DNA of 64,000 nucleotides from Mesomycoplasma ovipneumoniae (lineage in GTDB: Bacteria > Bacillota_I > Bacilli_A > Mycoplasmatales > Metamycoplasmataceae): the NCBI RefSeq assembly GCF_024758565.1, contig NZ_CP079199.1:487501-551500 (forward strand), written 5' to 3'. Shown here piece after piece: positions 12,214 to 23,352 of this stretch. Both the position numbers and the translations under genes were made by a program. The notes under the pieces are model-generated. The model worked only from the letters and a program-made list of their open reading frames with translations. It did not search any database and was not told the DNA's origin. Each line of letters opens with the position of its first letter. The stretch's first letter is position 1.

Positions 12214-14682
12214 TTACGACTCAAAAAAATTAGCTTTAAAGATTTTTAGGCGCTCAGGTCCTTTGGGATTAATGAATTTATTCGCCAAAGTTAAATATGA
12301 GTCATAGTTAAAAATTAGTTCTCTTTTATTTTTAAAAGTAAAACTTCATAAGAAAAATAGGACTTTGTTAACAAAAAGATCAGGATTTTCTAAGATATTT
12401 CGATCTATTTCAAAAGGAAGTTGTAAAACGTAGTCCTGATTTTTATTAGCAAGTTGGTTCTCTAAAACCCTTAAAAAATCATCTCAATTTAAACCAGTGT
12501 CACAAATTTGTTTTTTAGGCAAAATGTTTGTTTGCTTTTTGTTAGGCAAATGTTTAAAATCTCAATTTTCTAGTAAATCAATCGGAAAGTCAAATTCTTG
12601 ATTTTCAAGATCAACAACTGCAGTTGCAATAATTGTAAGGTTTGCGGGAATATAAATTTTTTGCTCTTCATTTGAAAAAACATATGATGAAACTTCTGGG
12701 AATGAAATTGAAAAAAAGCTGTTAGCTTTTCCATCGCGATAAAAAAGCGGTTTTAGTTGTGAAACTAAATCAATTGCAGCTTTTTTATCCATGTTTTCAA
12801 GAATTAGGAAATATTTTTTATCTGGATTTCAAAAAGAGGTTCTCAAAATTCGTGAAAATGGGCCAGGAATAAAATTAGCATCATTTTTTTCATCAACACT
12901 AAAATCACTATAACCAACAAAATCTTGGATAGTGTAACTATCAGAAAAAGTAGCTATTTCATAGTTATTTTTGTCCAAATGGTGATTAAAAATATTATTT
13001 TTAATTTCATAATAAATCTGGTTTTGTGATGGGGAAATTAAAAATATATTCTTACCGGATATAATTTTTGTTTGTTTTTGGCTTATTGTGATTTCGTCAT
13101 TAATTTTTCTTCTATCTAATAAGTTGAAAAAATTTTGTTTGAATTTGGGTTGATTTAGTAAATTTTTAATTGAAAAGTCGATTATTTTATATACGTTGTT
13201 GATAAAATAATTATAATAATACTCTCTGGATTTTAGAAATGTTGAAGCTGGAAGTTTTACATTATTAATTTGGGTTTGCGATTCTTTCGGTAAATAGCAA
13301 ATTTTTTCTGATTCTACGGAGTTTTTTTCTAGTTGTTGAGTTTCTTTTTTTGTTGTTTCGATATCTTCAGTTTTAGTTGACTTTGAATTTAATGATTTTG
13401 CATTGACAGTTTGTGAATTTTCACAAGGACAAGAGAGAGTTTCATGAGAATGTAAAACGCGAGGTAAAGATTTTTTTGTTTTACACAAATATTCCTCAGG
13501 TGAATTTTGCAAATTTTTTTCGGTGTTTTCAGACCAATATGTTATTTGAGAATCTAAAATTACGCCTAAATTCATAGGATAATTTTGATTTGTTGATAAA
13601 TTTTCAGGATTGTTTTCGCAGCAGGTTTGGCTGTCAAATGCAGGAGTATAAAATTGGGAAAATTCGCCTAAATCACTCTTTTTTTCAGTGGGTTTGATTG
13701 TGTCTTCCGTGTTTTTAACTTCACACTTGCTTAATTCAGTTATTGTCTCTGGTTCTTGAGTTTGATCTAAAACTTGGTTTTGGGGTTCCAAGTCGTCCTG
13801 AGCGTCTTTTTTTTCGACCGGAGTTTCGGTTAAAGTTTCGCTTGGGATTTTGTTCGGAGTTTCATTTTTATCTAAAACCGGAGGTATTTCTTGTGTTTTA
13901 TTTTTCAGAACACTTATGATATAGTCATAATTTGCTTGAGAGTTTGAAGTTAAATAATTAGATCATTTTTCTGGGTCTTGTCTTATAAGACTCGCTTTTT
14001 CAAAATTATGCGATTCTAATTGCGTGTTGCATTTACTTATTAGTTCGTCAATTCTTAAATATCAATAATCAAAAAGTTTTATTTTAAAAAATTTTGTGCT
14101 GTATTGTTGGTTTTTTTCGCGAAAAGACAAAACTTCAAAAAAAATCCCAGAAGTTAGAATATAAAAAATATGGTCTTTTTGCGTTAAGTTATAACGCTGA
14201 TGTTTTTCATCAAATTCAGGACAAGAGGACTCGCCGAAATTAAAATTATCAAAAATTTCATCAACTGAAACAGGGTGATTTTTTTTCTCTTTGAGCAATT
14301 CTAGCGTCATTTTAAACAAGTGGCGATACTCTTCATTAATATAAGTAACTAAATTAAACAAAACAATGCTTATATATTCGCGCACTTTTATTGTTCCGTT
14401 GTTTATTAATTTTGCTAAAATATTAAGTTTTTGTTGTCCGTTAGTTAAAATATTCGTTTTTGCTATCCCTAGTTGAGAGGCTAATCTTATGTGTTCGCTC
14501 AAGTCCCCAACTGGTTTTCAGTTTTTATTTTTATAAATTTTTAGTCATTTACTTTTAAAATTTTGGTTTATTTCTTCTTTATTTAAATAAAGCGCTTTAA
14601 TTAATATTTCTAAACTTTCAGCTTTTCGAAGGTGGGTATTTGAAATAAGTGTTCAAATGCAGGGTGAAATTTTGTTATTCAT
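12214..14682 (-). CDS. Degenerate McrB-like AAA+ protein
   Basis: An 822-residue cytoplasmic protein starting at ATG 14682 after GGAGAT. Residues about 1-225 form an alpha-helical domain I do not recognise. Residues about 250-480 are a Gln/Glu/Thr/Asn-rich linker with unusual Cys (SQTCCENN, LSCPCEN). From about 540 the order of motifs follows McrB-type AAA+ GTPases: GKNIFLISPSQNQ at the P-loop position, FSDSYTIQDFVGY, NFIPGPFSRIL, KYFLILENMDKK at the Walker B/DEINR position and IYIPANLTIIATA at sensor 1. The P-loop lacks GxxGxGKS and Walker B lacks the DE pair, so NTP hydrolysis is doubtful. No McrC-like nuclease gene is adjacent. It precedes the lipoprotein gene by 39 bases. Confidence 0.65.
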
Positions 14683-14762
14683 TTAGTATCTCCGTAGATT
14701 TTTAAACTTTTTAAACATTCAATACTATTTTAGTGAATTTTTGCAAACCTTTATTTAAATTA

Positions 14763-16595
14763 TTAAATCCATTTTTTCCTACGCATTCAGGGTTGAACTT
14801 TTTCACGATAAACTTTGGATTTTTGAAAATAATGGACGCCAAGTGCTTGCATAATTTCTCAAATACCACCAATAATTCAATAAATTTGAAGTGAAGCTTG
14901 AAAAATTATTCCAAAAAACACAAAAATTATTGACATTATTCTTTGTGTTTTTACTTGTTTTTTATATGTCTCATTTTCTTGAGCGTTAATTATTCTTTTT
15001 GTTTTATTTTTATTTAAAATTTTTGGAATTATTTGCTGCAATGCTTGAACTAAAACCGTAATAATTATTATTGGAAGATAAATTCATTGTCCATCAAAAA
15101 GTTTTTGATAAGAAGTTGCTGCTAATTCAAGTCCTAAAAAATAAGTAACTTTAAAACTTGGGATTCCCTGGAGCGCTCGCCAAACAGCTATAAAAATAGG
15201 CATAGTTACTAAAATTTGGGAAAAAGGTGCAAAAGGTGAAAAATTGTTTTTCTTATATAGGTCGGCAACTTCTTGTCGATGACGTTGTTGCATGACTTTA
15301 TTTTTTTTGTAATTTTCGTATTTTGCATCAATTTTAGCTTTTTTTAGTTGTAACTCATTTTGCTTATTTTGACCAAAAATTGTTTTAAATCTGAAAGAAA
15401 AGGAGATGAGCTTTGTTATTACAACGATCGTTAAAATCGCCAAAATTGTTATTCAACCAGACCAAGCGGATAATGATTGGGACGAGGTTACTCAAGTAAT
15501 TATTTTAGAAATCGGGTAAACAAACATCGAATAAAAAGGTCCTAATTTCCATGATTCAAGTCAACTAACAATCGGGAATGATGGAATTTCATTTTGGAAA
15601 GCGATTTTTCTTGCAAAATTTTCATCGTTATTATTCCAGTTGTAAGTTTTGTTTTGTATATCAATTCGGGAAAAATTAATAGGAAAAATAATTTTTTTTA
15701 TAGATTCGGCGTATCCAGAAATAATTTTTTCAGTTTCAGGAGAAATTTCTTTTCCTGCCTTTGATTCATATTCTTGAATTGCATTTTGCAGTTTATTATC
15801 TGAAAATTCTGGTAATGAAATTAATTTGTTATAAAGAACTTGAAGAATATCACGGCTAAAAGTTGCATAACTCCGATTAACCGGAGGGAGTTTGTCGTCT
15901 ATTTTAAAGAAAAACTGATCAATTTTTTCACTTATGTTAGCTGTTTCATTGGTGCTATTTTGAAAATTAAAATTATTAATAGGCAAACTTTTGGCGTTTG
16001 ACAGACTTTCAAAATAATTTTTATCAGATTTTTGGCTAAAATATTTTGGAGATGGAATATTTATTTCAGTTCAAACAGTTTTTTGCTCATATGATTTTTG
16101 CGCAGAACTGAAAAAAATAAATTCATTAGTTTTGTCGCCTTTTAAATATTCAAATTCATTTTCATTATTTTGGAACAAAAGAAGTGAATTAAACTCACCA
16201 AAATCTGAATTTTTATCTCCAATTTGTTGTCTTAACAGGTTTAAAACGCTTTCTTGATTTACTTTTTTTGAATCAGCGGAAATCAAAAAGTTATTGTTTT
16301 TCGTTGCTAATTCAATACCAGGCGCATTTTCATTTTCTGATTTTTTAAAAATTGTATAATTTGGGGTTATTTCTTCTTTAGAATTATAAAACTCAAGCGC
16401 TTCACCAACATTATGCGAAGTTTTTACAACCAATGATTGAATACAACCGGTTAGAGAAATTCCGAAAATAATAGTGTAAAAAAAGATTTTCAAAAATTTG
16501 AAAATAGATTTGAAGTTTTTGAAGCTATTTTTTTTTGATCCGTTTTGGTTCTGGAAGTAATCAAAAGCCTTTGGTCGTGTTTGTTTATTTTTCAT
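14763..16595 (-). CDS. yidC: Membrane protein insertase YidC, lipoprotein-like start
   Basis: A 610-residue YidC/Oxa1/Alb3 protein that inserts proteins into the membrane. The conserved hydrophobic core with the cytosolic coiled hairpin (KAKIDAKYENYKKNKVMQQR, then SPFAPFSQILVTMPIFIAVWRAL) is at about 400-470, followed by two or three further helices and a basic tail (MRRKKW). Upstream is an unusual extracytoplasmic domain of about 300 residues with a lipobox ISLTGC at residues about 46-51. The ATG lies 11 bases inside the end of rnpA, the classic rpmH-rnpA-yidC arrangement. Confidence 0.93.
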
Positions 16596-16923
16596 TTTTT
16601 TGGAATTCTTTGAATATTTTAATAATTTCGTTCTCTTTTTCTTTAAAATTAAGTGTTAAAAATGATTTTCTTGTTATTAAAATTACTCGAAATTTTGGTG
16701 CAGAGGGTCAATCTTTTTGAAGGTTGTGAAGAATATTTTTGATTTGCCTTTTATAATAATTTCGTTTAACTGCATTAGCAAATTTTTTCGGAATCGAAAT
16801 ACCAATTTCGAAAAAAGCAAATTTTGAATAATAAAGAATAAGAGAATTTGTAACTATTTGCTTTTTAGATTCAATTATTGCTTGGAATTCTCAATTTTTT
16901 TTAATAGTCGGAATTTTTTGCAA
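16585..16923 (-). CDS. rnpA: Ribonuclease P protein component
   Basis: A 112-residue protein subunit of RNase P, which binds the catalytic RNA and the tRNA 5' leader. The family signature is the basic helix AVKRNYYKRQIKNIL (about residues 53-67), preceded by IGISIPKKFANA. I chose TTG at 16923 as start: AGGAT lies 5-7 bases upstream and no ATG is available in the right place. It starts 14 bases after the rpmH stop and overlaps the yidC start by 11 bases. Confidence 0.92.
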
Positions 16924-16937
16924 AATTATCCTAAAAA

Positions 16938-17081
16938 CTATTTATCTGATACAGTTAATCTTTTACGACCCTTTAATCTTCGAGCTGCTAAAATTTTTCT
17001 ACCGTCAGTAGTTGACATACGTGCGCGGAACCCATGAGTTTTTATATGTTTTAGTTTATTTGGTTGGTATGTTCTTTTCAT
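16938..17081 (-). CDS. rpmH: 50S ribosomal protein L34
   Basis: A 47-residue highly basic protein, the full L34 length, starting [20 protein letters not shown] and ending [12 protein letters not shown] strong AAGGAGAT ribosome site lies just before ATG 17081; an open frame continues upstream to 17189 but lacks any L34-like sequence. It is the first gene of the minus-strand rpmH-rnpA-yidC cluster facing away from dnaA, as in most bacteria near oriC. Confidence 0.97.
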   Translation of the reverse strand: MKRTYQPNKLKHIKTHGFRARMSTTDGRKILAARRLKGRKRLTVSDK

Positions 17082-17262
17082 GATATCTCCTTTTGTTTTA
17101 TTTGTTTTTTTAAAAATATTGCTAAAATTTAAAAAAACATAGTTATTTTGTTGACTTGCGCCCAAAATTGTACAGTTAAATTTTAACACTTTTTATATTC
17201 TTATATAAATATAAAATAAACGTTTCTAAATTTTACCACAAAAGAAGGAAAAATCAAAAAAA
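17082..17262. other. rpmH-dnaA intergenic region, probable part of oriC
   Basis: This divergent spacer of 181 bases is extremely AT-rich and must hold the promoters of rpmH and dnaA. One weak DnaA-box-like site, TTTACCACA (17232-17240, seven of nine with TTATCCACA), sits 22 bases before the dnaA start. The gene order rpmH/dnaA/dnaN is the usual bacterial origin setting, and strand orientation switches here. Box evidence alone is weak. Confidence 0.55.
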
Positions 17263-18651
17263 ATGAATGCAAATAGTAATATAAAAATCAGAACCCAAGA
17301 ACTTCGGCAACAAATTGAAAACCTATTAAATGATAAAATGGTTTACAACAATTTTTTTCAAACAATTTTTGTGGTAAACGAGACAGAAACCGAAATTATC
17401 GTTGATTTTACAGATCAAATCGCAAAACAAGAAGTTATTTCTCGATGAATTGATATTGTAGAAAAAGCAATTTCTAACCTTGAAATTTCTAAGATTTTAA
17501 CTTTTAATAATGAAAATAATTATATAGCAAAACCTAAACAAGTGCATGATTTTACTATAAAAAACAAGTATTGCAGCTTTAAAATAAACAACTTTTTGAA
17601 TAAATTTACCTTTAAAAACTTTATAAGGTCTAATTATAATTTTCAGATTTTTAGCATTTACGATTCGATTATAAGCGATACGAAGCTCAATTTTTCGCCG
17701 ATTTTTATTTCAGGACCCTCAGGAATAGGGAAAACTCACTTTATTAACGCCATCGGAAATTTGCTGGCTGAAAAAGGTAAAAAAGTTTTCTACATTAATG
17801 ATTATAAGTTTATAAGTTGCATAACCGGCTGAATGCAAAACGGTGAAAGCAATAAAATCAGTGATTTTTTAGAGTGACTGACTCAAGTTGACGTTTTTTT
17901 ATTTGATGACATTCAAGGTTTGGGACATAAACACCAAACTTCAATAGTTGCTCTTGAAATTTTGAACAAATTTATTGAAAATGATAAAACTGTAATTATA
18001 ACATCGGATAAATCACCCTCTTTATTGGGTGGTTTTGAAGAAAGATTTATCACAAGGTTTGGTTCAGGTTTGCATATAAAATTAAATAAGCCAAAAAAAG
18101 AGGACTTTTTGCGGATTTTTACACATAAATTGCGCGAGCAAAATTTGGATAAACACATTTGGACAACTGAAGCGCTCGAATTTCTTTCAAAACACTTTCG
18201 AAACTCAATCAGAGAACTTGAGGGCGCACTAAAGTCAATTGTTTTCTACATTCAGACAAATAGAATTAAATTTCAAAGTGAAATTTATTTTGACAAGCAA
18301 AAAATGCTCGAAATTTTTGTAGAAAAACATGAAACTGAACAAATAATCACGCCTGATTTAATAATTCAGAGCGTTTCTAAATATTATGGAATTCCCGTTA
18401 GCGATATAAAAAGTGAAAAAAGAGATAAAAATATAGTCCACGCGCGTGATATCGCCATTTGATTAATTAAGAATATTCTCGACTTGACTCACAATGAGGT
18501 TGGGTCATTTTTCAATAACAGAAAGCACTCGACAATAATTTTTACACTTAGAAAAATTGATAATTTAAAACAAAGCAATAATAACGAATTAGAGTTAGCC
18601 TTAAACCAAATATATAAACATTTAAATTGAAGTTTTAAACATAGAAAATAA
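17263..18651 (+). CDS. dnaA: Chromosomal replication initiator DnaA
   Basis: A 462-residue DnaA that binds and opens oriC. The N-terminal DnaB/DnaD-contact domain (about 1-80) is followed by the AAA+ domain: Walker A GPSGIGKTH at about residues 151-159 and Walker B VFLFDDIQ near 207-214, with sensor ITSDKSP. The C-terminal helix-turn-helix signature is intact (TLTHNEVGSFFNNRKHST-like, about residues 405-425). The start follows GAAGGA. Four TGA codons are read as Trp. Confidence 0.98.
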
Positions 18652-18816
18652 TAAAAATTAACACTGTTTTTTGTAAAAAAACACCATAAATTAAAGATTT
18701 TTAGTTTTTTTAGACTTTTAAACAAACTTATTATAATTATTATTAAACTAAATATAACCTAACTAAACAAAACTTAACTTAACTAAATTAATTATTTATT
18801 TTATAAGGGAGTAAAA
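18652..18816. other. dnaA-dnaN intergenic region, candidate unwinding zone
   Basis: This 165-base spacer contains a TATAAT at 18732-18737 that probably serves dnaN, and a run of related short units around 18748-18790 (ACTAAA, AACCTAACTAAAC, AACTTAACTTAACTAAA). The pattern has roughly five-base spacing. It is AT-rich enough for a DNA unwinding element. I could not find perfect DnaA boxes, so its origin role is inferred from position. Confidence 0.45.
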
Positions 18817-19953
18817 ATGAAATTTAGAATTAAAAAGAACATAATTGAAAAACAAATCGAAAGAATGCAAGTAGCAATTCTTAGTCATAATAATTCTCCA
18901 CTAAGCTCTTTTTTTATGAAATTAACAAGAGGTGGTTTGTTTATAATATCGACAAATAGCGAACTTTCTTATAAAGTTTTTATTGAAAAAGAAAATTTAA
19001 TTGAAATAATTGATGTCGGTTTTTGTTTAATTGATGGATTTTTTTTACGTGATGTTATAAAAAAATGTGATTCAGAAATTAATTTTGAATTAAAAGGCAA
19101 CGAATTAATTGTTTCCTGAGAAGAAGCTTCATTTACAAAAAGTCTTATTAATGCTAGTTTTTTCCCAGAAATTGACTTTGACCAAAAAGGGATAAAATTA
19201 ATTGTAAATGCAAAAAACTTCAAAAAAGCTGTAAAAAACACAGCTTTTGCAACGACAAACAATCCTTCTCAACCAGTTTTATCAGCTATAAATCTTAGTT
19301 CTGATTCAGGTTATTTATTTTTTTCAGCAACAGATACAACTAGATTTGCCTCAGAAAAAGTTGAAATTTTTAACCAAAGTAGAATAAATATTTCTGTTAA
19401 TGCTAAAAACTTGAAGGATTTTATACCTCCAGAGCTCGATTCAGACATTGAATTAAATATTGAACCAACAAAAATTAGCTACATTTACGATAATTTGACT
19501 ATTCAATCGAGAATTTTGACAATAGATTACAAAGATATTTCAAATATTTTGCCAAAAAAAGATGAAATTTTGTATTTCTTTTCTATAAAAAAGCGTGAAA
19601 TTATCGATCTAATTGATAAAACTACGATAATTTCGCCCGGCAAAGATAATGTAATTAATCTTACAATGTCAAAAACTGAATTAAAAGGTTTTATTTCACG
19701 ACAAGATTCCGGGCAATCTAATGTCTCAACAAAAAATGTTATTGACTTTAAAATGAACCCAAATTTTGCTAATTCTGGCGAGTATGATCCCGAATTTGTC
19801 GAAATAAATGTCAATTATCGTTATCTGAAAGACGCAATTTCTGTTTTTGACAACATCATTGAAATTTATATAAATGAAAAAAAGACAAAAATGCTCATAA
19901 AATCACCTGAGCGCCCAGAAACTAGCCAACTTATTGGTCTAATTCTTGTATAA
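18817..19953 (+). CDS. dnaN: DNA polymerase III sliding clamp, beta subunit
   Basis: A 378-residue beta clamp, which as a ring dimer tethers the polymerase to DNA. It has the three-domain pattern with a start KFRIKKNIIEKQIERMQVAI and the middle-domain stretch FKKAVKNTAFATTNNPSQPVL near 130-150. The C-terminus ends in a clamp-like short tail (QLIGLILV), lacking the canonical PMR motif of other bacteria, as often in mycoplasmas. An AAGGGAG ribosome site precedes the ATG. One TGA codon occurs (near residue 100). Confidence 0.95.
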
Positions 19954-20001
19954 AAGACGATTTTCTATTTTAAAAAATCAATAAAAACAGCTAAAATATA
20001 G

Positions 20002-20007
20002 TATAAT
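20002..20007 (+). promoter_or_regulatory. -10 box TATAAT before mnmG
   Basis: AGTATAAT lies 32 bases before the mnmG ATG and may drive the mnmG-rlmH-DHH-DHH run, which ends at the terminator at 24318-24362. Confidence 0.6.
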
Positions 20008-20038
20008 TTTTTAATTAATTGAATTTAGAAAGTCTAAA

Positions 20039-21898
20039 ATGTCAAAAGAAAAAAATAAAAGTGGTTCAGAGTTTGATGCAATTGTAGTTGGTGGCGGTCA
20101 CGCCGGAATTGAGTCAGTTTATGCGCTTTTAAAAAAAGGTTTTAAAGTGGCGCTCATAACAATTGATAAAAAAAAATTAGCATCAATGCCGTGTAATCCA
20201 GCAATCGGTGGACCCGCTAAAGGAATAATAACTCGAGAAATTGACGCTCTTGGTGGTGTGCAGGCTAAATTTTCTGATGCTGCTATGATTCAAATTAAAT
20301 ATTTAAATGAGTCAAAAGGACCTGCTGTTTTGGCCATGCGGGCGCAAATTGACAAAGAAAAATATTCTAAAATTATCCTAAAAGATCTAAAACAACAAGA
20401 TAATTTGACTATTTTTGAAGATTTAGTAACCGAACTTTTGGTTGAAAAAAACCGTATTTTTGGACTAAAAACAAAAAAACGGGCTGTTTTTTTTGCAAAA
20501 AGTGTAATTATAACCACCGGAACCTACATGGATTCAAAAGTTCTTCGCGGTTCTTCGTCTATCTCAAGTGGTCCTGATGGTCAAGAAACCTCAAATTTGC
20601 TCTCAAATAACTTAAAAAAACTTGGTTTTGAATTACAGCGACTTAAAACAGGAACCCCTCCAAGAATTCTTACTTCCACCATTGATTTTTCCAAAGTTGA
20701 ACGTGAAGTTTTACCACTTTATAATATAAATTTTTCATTTCAGTCAAAACACAGACTAAAAAAACAAATTTCCTGTTATCTGACTTATACTAACTCAAAA
20801 ACACACCAAATAATAAATGAAAATTTGGACAAATCATCAATGTATTCAGGCTTAATTTCGGGAGTTGGACCTCGTTATTGCCCTTCGATTGAAGATAAAA
20901 TTGTCCGTTTTTCAGACAAACCTAGACACCAAATATTTTTTGAACCAGAAACAAAAAAACAAGACATAATGTACATAAATGGCCTTTCGACCTCAATGCC
21001 CGAAGAAGTCCAAGACCAAATAATTAAAACAATCCCTGGTCTAGAAAATGCAAAAATCGCAAAATATGGCTATGCAATTGAATATGATGCAATTAATCCG
21101 CTTGAATTGAAAAAAAGTTTAGAAACTAAAAAAATAAAAGGGCTTTTTATGGCTGGTCAGATTAACGGAACTAGCGGATATGAAGAGGCTGCAGCCCAAG
21201 GTTTGATTGCTGGAATTAATGCTGGACAATTTATTTTAAAGAAAAAACCAATTGAAATTTTGCGAAATGACGGATATATTGGCGTTTTAATTGATGATTT
21301 AGTAACAAAAGGGACAAAAGAACCTTATCGAATGCTAACCTCAAGAGCAGAATATAGACTTATTCTTCGAAATGATAATGCTGATATCAGAATGTTAAAA
21401 TATGCTTTTGTTTCTGGCATGATTTCAAGAGACTATTACCTAAAAGTTAAAGAAAAATACAAAAAAATTGATAAAAAAATAGAAAAACTTTCGAAAGATT
21501 TTTTGTCGCCAAAACACCCTTTGGCAAAAAAATACGGTATAAAAACTGGAATTTCAAAGTTAAAATTAATTTCTCGACCTGATGTTGATTTTAAAGATAT
21601 TTTGCCCGATTTTGAATACGGTTATGAATTAATGGTCATTTCTCGTTTAAAAGGTTACATTCAAAAGCAAAATTCTGAGGCCGAAAAAATGATTAGGCTT
21701 GAAAATTTACTCATTCCAACAGATATAAATTACCAAAAAGTGGCTAATTTATCAACTGAAGCGCTCGATAAATTTTCAAAAGTTAGACCAAAAACTATTG
21801 GCCAAGCAAGTAGAATTAGCGGCGTAAATCCAGCAGATATTCAAATGCTTTTATTTCATCTTAATCTTTTAAAAATGCAAAAAGAAGCAAAAACATAA
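20039..21898 (+). CDS. mnmG: tRNA modification enzyme MnmG
   Basis: A 619-residue FAD protein (formerly GidA) that with MnmE adds the aminomethyl group to uridine 34 of certain tRNAs. The Rossmann FAD motif [14 protein letters not shown] is at about residues 16-29, and the family stretches [15 protein letters not shown] and [19 protein letters not shown] are present. Length matches the family. It contains no TGA codon. Its last base is shared with the rlmH start (ATAATG), so translation is coupled. Confidence 0.98.
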   Translation: MSKEKNKSGSEFDAIVVGGGHAGIESVYALLKKGFKVALITIDKKKLASMPCNPAIGGPAKGIITREIDALGGVQAKFSDAAMIQIKYLNESKGPAVLAMRAQIDKEKYSKIILKDLKQQDNLTIFEDLVTELLVEKNRIFGLKTKKRAVFFAKSVIITTGTYMDSKVLRGSSSISSGPDGQETSNLLSNNLKKLGFELQRLKTGTPPRILTSTIDFSKVEREVLPLYNINFSFQSKHRLKKQISCYLTYTNSKTHQIINENLDKSSMYSGLISGVGPRYCPSIEDKIVRFSDKPRHQIFFEPETKKQDIMYINGLSTSMPEEVQDQIIKTIPGLENAKIAKYGYAIEYDAINPLELKKSLETKKIKGLFMAGQINGTSGYEEAAAQGLIAGINAGQFILKKKPIEILRNDGYIGVLIDDLVTKGTKEPYRMLTSRAEYRLILRNDNADIRMLKYAFVSGMISRDYYLKVKEKYKKIDKKIEKLSKDFLSPKHPLAKKYGIKTGISKLKLISRPDVDFKDILPDFEYGYELMVISRLKGYIQKQNSEAEKMIRLENLLIPTDINYQKVANLSTEALDKFSKVRPKTIGQASRISGVNPADIQMLLFHLNLLKMQKEAKT

Positions 21899-22356
21899 TG
21901 AGAATTTTAATAATTGGCTTCGGAAGTAATTCTAGAGATTTTTCAGTTTTATATCAAAAAGAAATCAATAAAATTAAAGAATTTAAATACCAGGTTGATT
22001 TAATTAATCTTAGTGAAAGTCAAAATGAAAACATAAGTTTAAAGAAAACCATTGAAACAAAGCTAATTCTAGAAAAAATACCTAAAAATTACAGTTGTTT
22101 TCTTTTTACAGAGCGTGGTCAAACCATTTCTAGCCCAGAATTTTCACAACTATTAAACTCAGCAAATATTTGCCTCATAATCGGCGGTTCAAGGGGCGTT
22201 GATGAACAGTTGATTCTTGAAAAAGTGCCAAATATTAGGTTTTTATCATTTGGTAAAATAACTTTCCCCCATAAAATTTTCAAACTTGTACTTCTAGAAC
22301 AAATTTATCGCGGACTTTCTATAAAATATAATCGAAAGTACCACCACGATGACTAA
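21898..22356 (+). CDS. rlmH: 23S rRNA pseudouridine-1915 N3-methyltransferase RlmH
   Basis: A 152-residue SPOUT-class methyltransferase that modifies position 1915 in 23S helix 69. The deep-knot SAM site shows as LIIGGSRGVDEQLI (about 95-108), and the C-terminal signature KITFPHKIFKLVLLEQIYRG, then KYHHDD, is intact. Length is typical. The ATG overlaps the mnmG stop. Confidence 0.95.
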   Translation: MRILIIGFGSNSRDFSVLYQKEINKIKEFKYQVDLINLSESQNENISLKKTIETKLILEKIPKNYSCFLFTERGQTISSPEFSQLLNSANICLIIGGSRGVDEQLILEKVPNIRFLSFGKITFPHKIFKLVLLEQIYRGLSIKYNRKYHHDD

Positions 22357-22368
22357 AAAAAGGAAAAA

Positions 22369-23352
22369 ATGAACTCAAAACCACACTTAGAAATCATAAA
22401 AAACATCGAAAAACACGATAACATTTTTGTTTTTCACCACATTAGACCTGATGGAGATTGTCTCGGAGCCCAACAAGGTTTTGCAAAAGCAATTAAAAAA
22501 AATTTTCCCCAAAAAAATGTTTTTTTAATTGGAGATAACAATAAAGAATTTGATTTTTTAAATTTTCACTTTGATAATATGGATTTAATTGCAAGTGAAT
22601 TTTTTCAAAATTCACTTGCAATTACAGTCGATACTGCCGATATTAATAGAATTCAAGAATTTGACTTTTTCTTGAATTCTAAATTTGAAACAAGAGTTAA
22701 AATTGACCACCACCCTGAAAAAGAGGAAGAAATTTACGATCAAACTTGAATCGATCCAACTTTTTCTGCCGCTTCTGAAATGATTGGCTTTATTTTAAAA
22801 GAAGAAAAATGACAAATTGACGAGGAAATTGCCCTTTTTGTTTATTTAGGGATTTTAACAGATTCAGGTCGTTTTGCTTTTCCTTCGACAACAGCAAGAA
22901 CCTTTGAAATTGTCGCTTTTTTAATGAAAACCAATTTTAATTTCAGCGAATTAAATCGCCTTTTGTCTCAGAGAACTGAAAATGAAGTCGCTTTTCAAGC
23001 GCATGTTTTAGGAAATTACAACAAAAAAGGCAAAGTTTTATGACATTATGTTTCAAAAAATGAACAGGAAAAATTTAACTTGTCCTCAAGCCAAGTTTCG
23101 GCTGTTAATCTTTTGTCAAATATAGGTGATGCCTTGATTTGGCTGTTTTTGATTGAATATGAAAACCAAATCAGAGTTAGAATTCGTTCAAATGGCCCAG
23201 TTATTAATAAAATAGCGGTCGAATATGGCGGAGGCGGTCACCCTTTTGCTGCTGGAATTAATTTAGATAATAATGAAAAAATTAATCAAAATATTAGTGA
23301 AATACTAGAAAAACTAGAAAAATTAGCCGAAGGTTTTACACGTAATGGATAA
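22369..23352 (+). CDS. DHH-family phosphoesterase, first copy
   Basis: A 327-residue DHH/DHHA1 protein of the NrnA/MgpA type, which in relatives degrades short oligonucleotides, 3'-phosphoadenosine-5'-phosphate or cyclic dinucleotides. The metal-binding motifs are FHHIRPDGDCLGA (about 24-36), VDTAD (about 87-91), IDHHPE (about 108-113) and the DHHA1 end EYGGGGHPFAAG near residue 285. It follows rlmH by 12 bases with an AAAGGA site and its end overlaps the second DHH copy by eight bases. Which nucleotide it uses cannot be told. Confidence 0.92.

Noticed and set aside
22747-22812. In-frame TGA codons that would make the DHH, valS, yidC, gatA and adhesin genes look like pseudogenes
   Set aside because: TGA is Trp in this lineage; the codons fall at family Trp positions and the frames continue to TAA or TAG.
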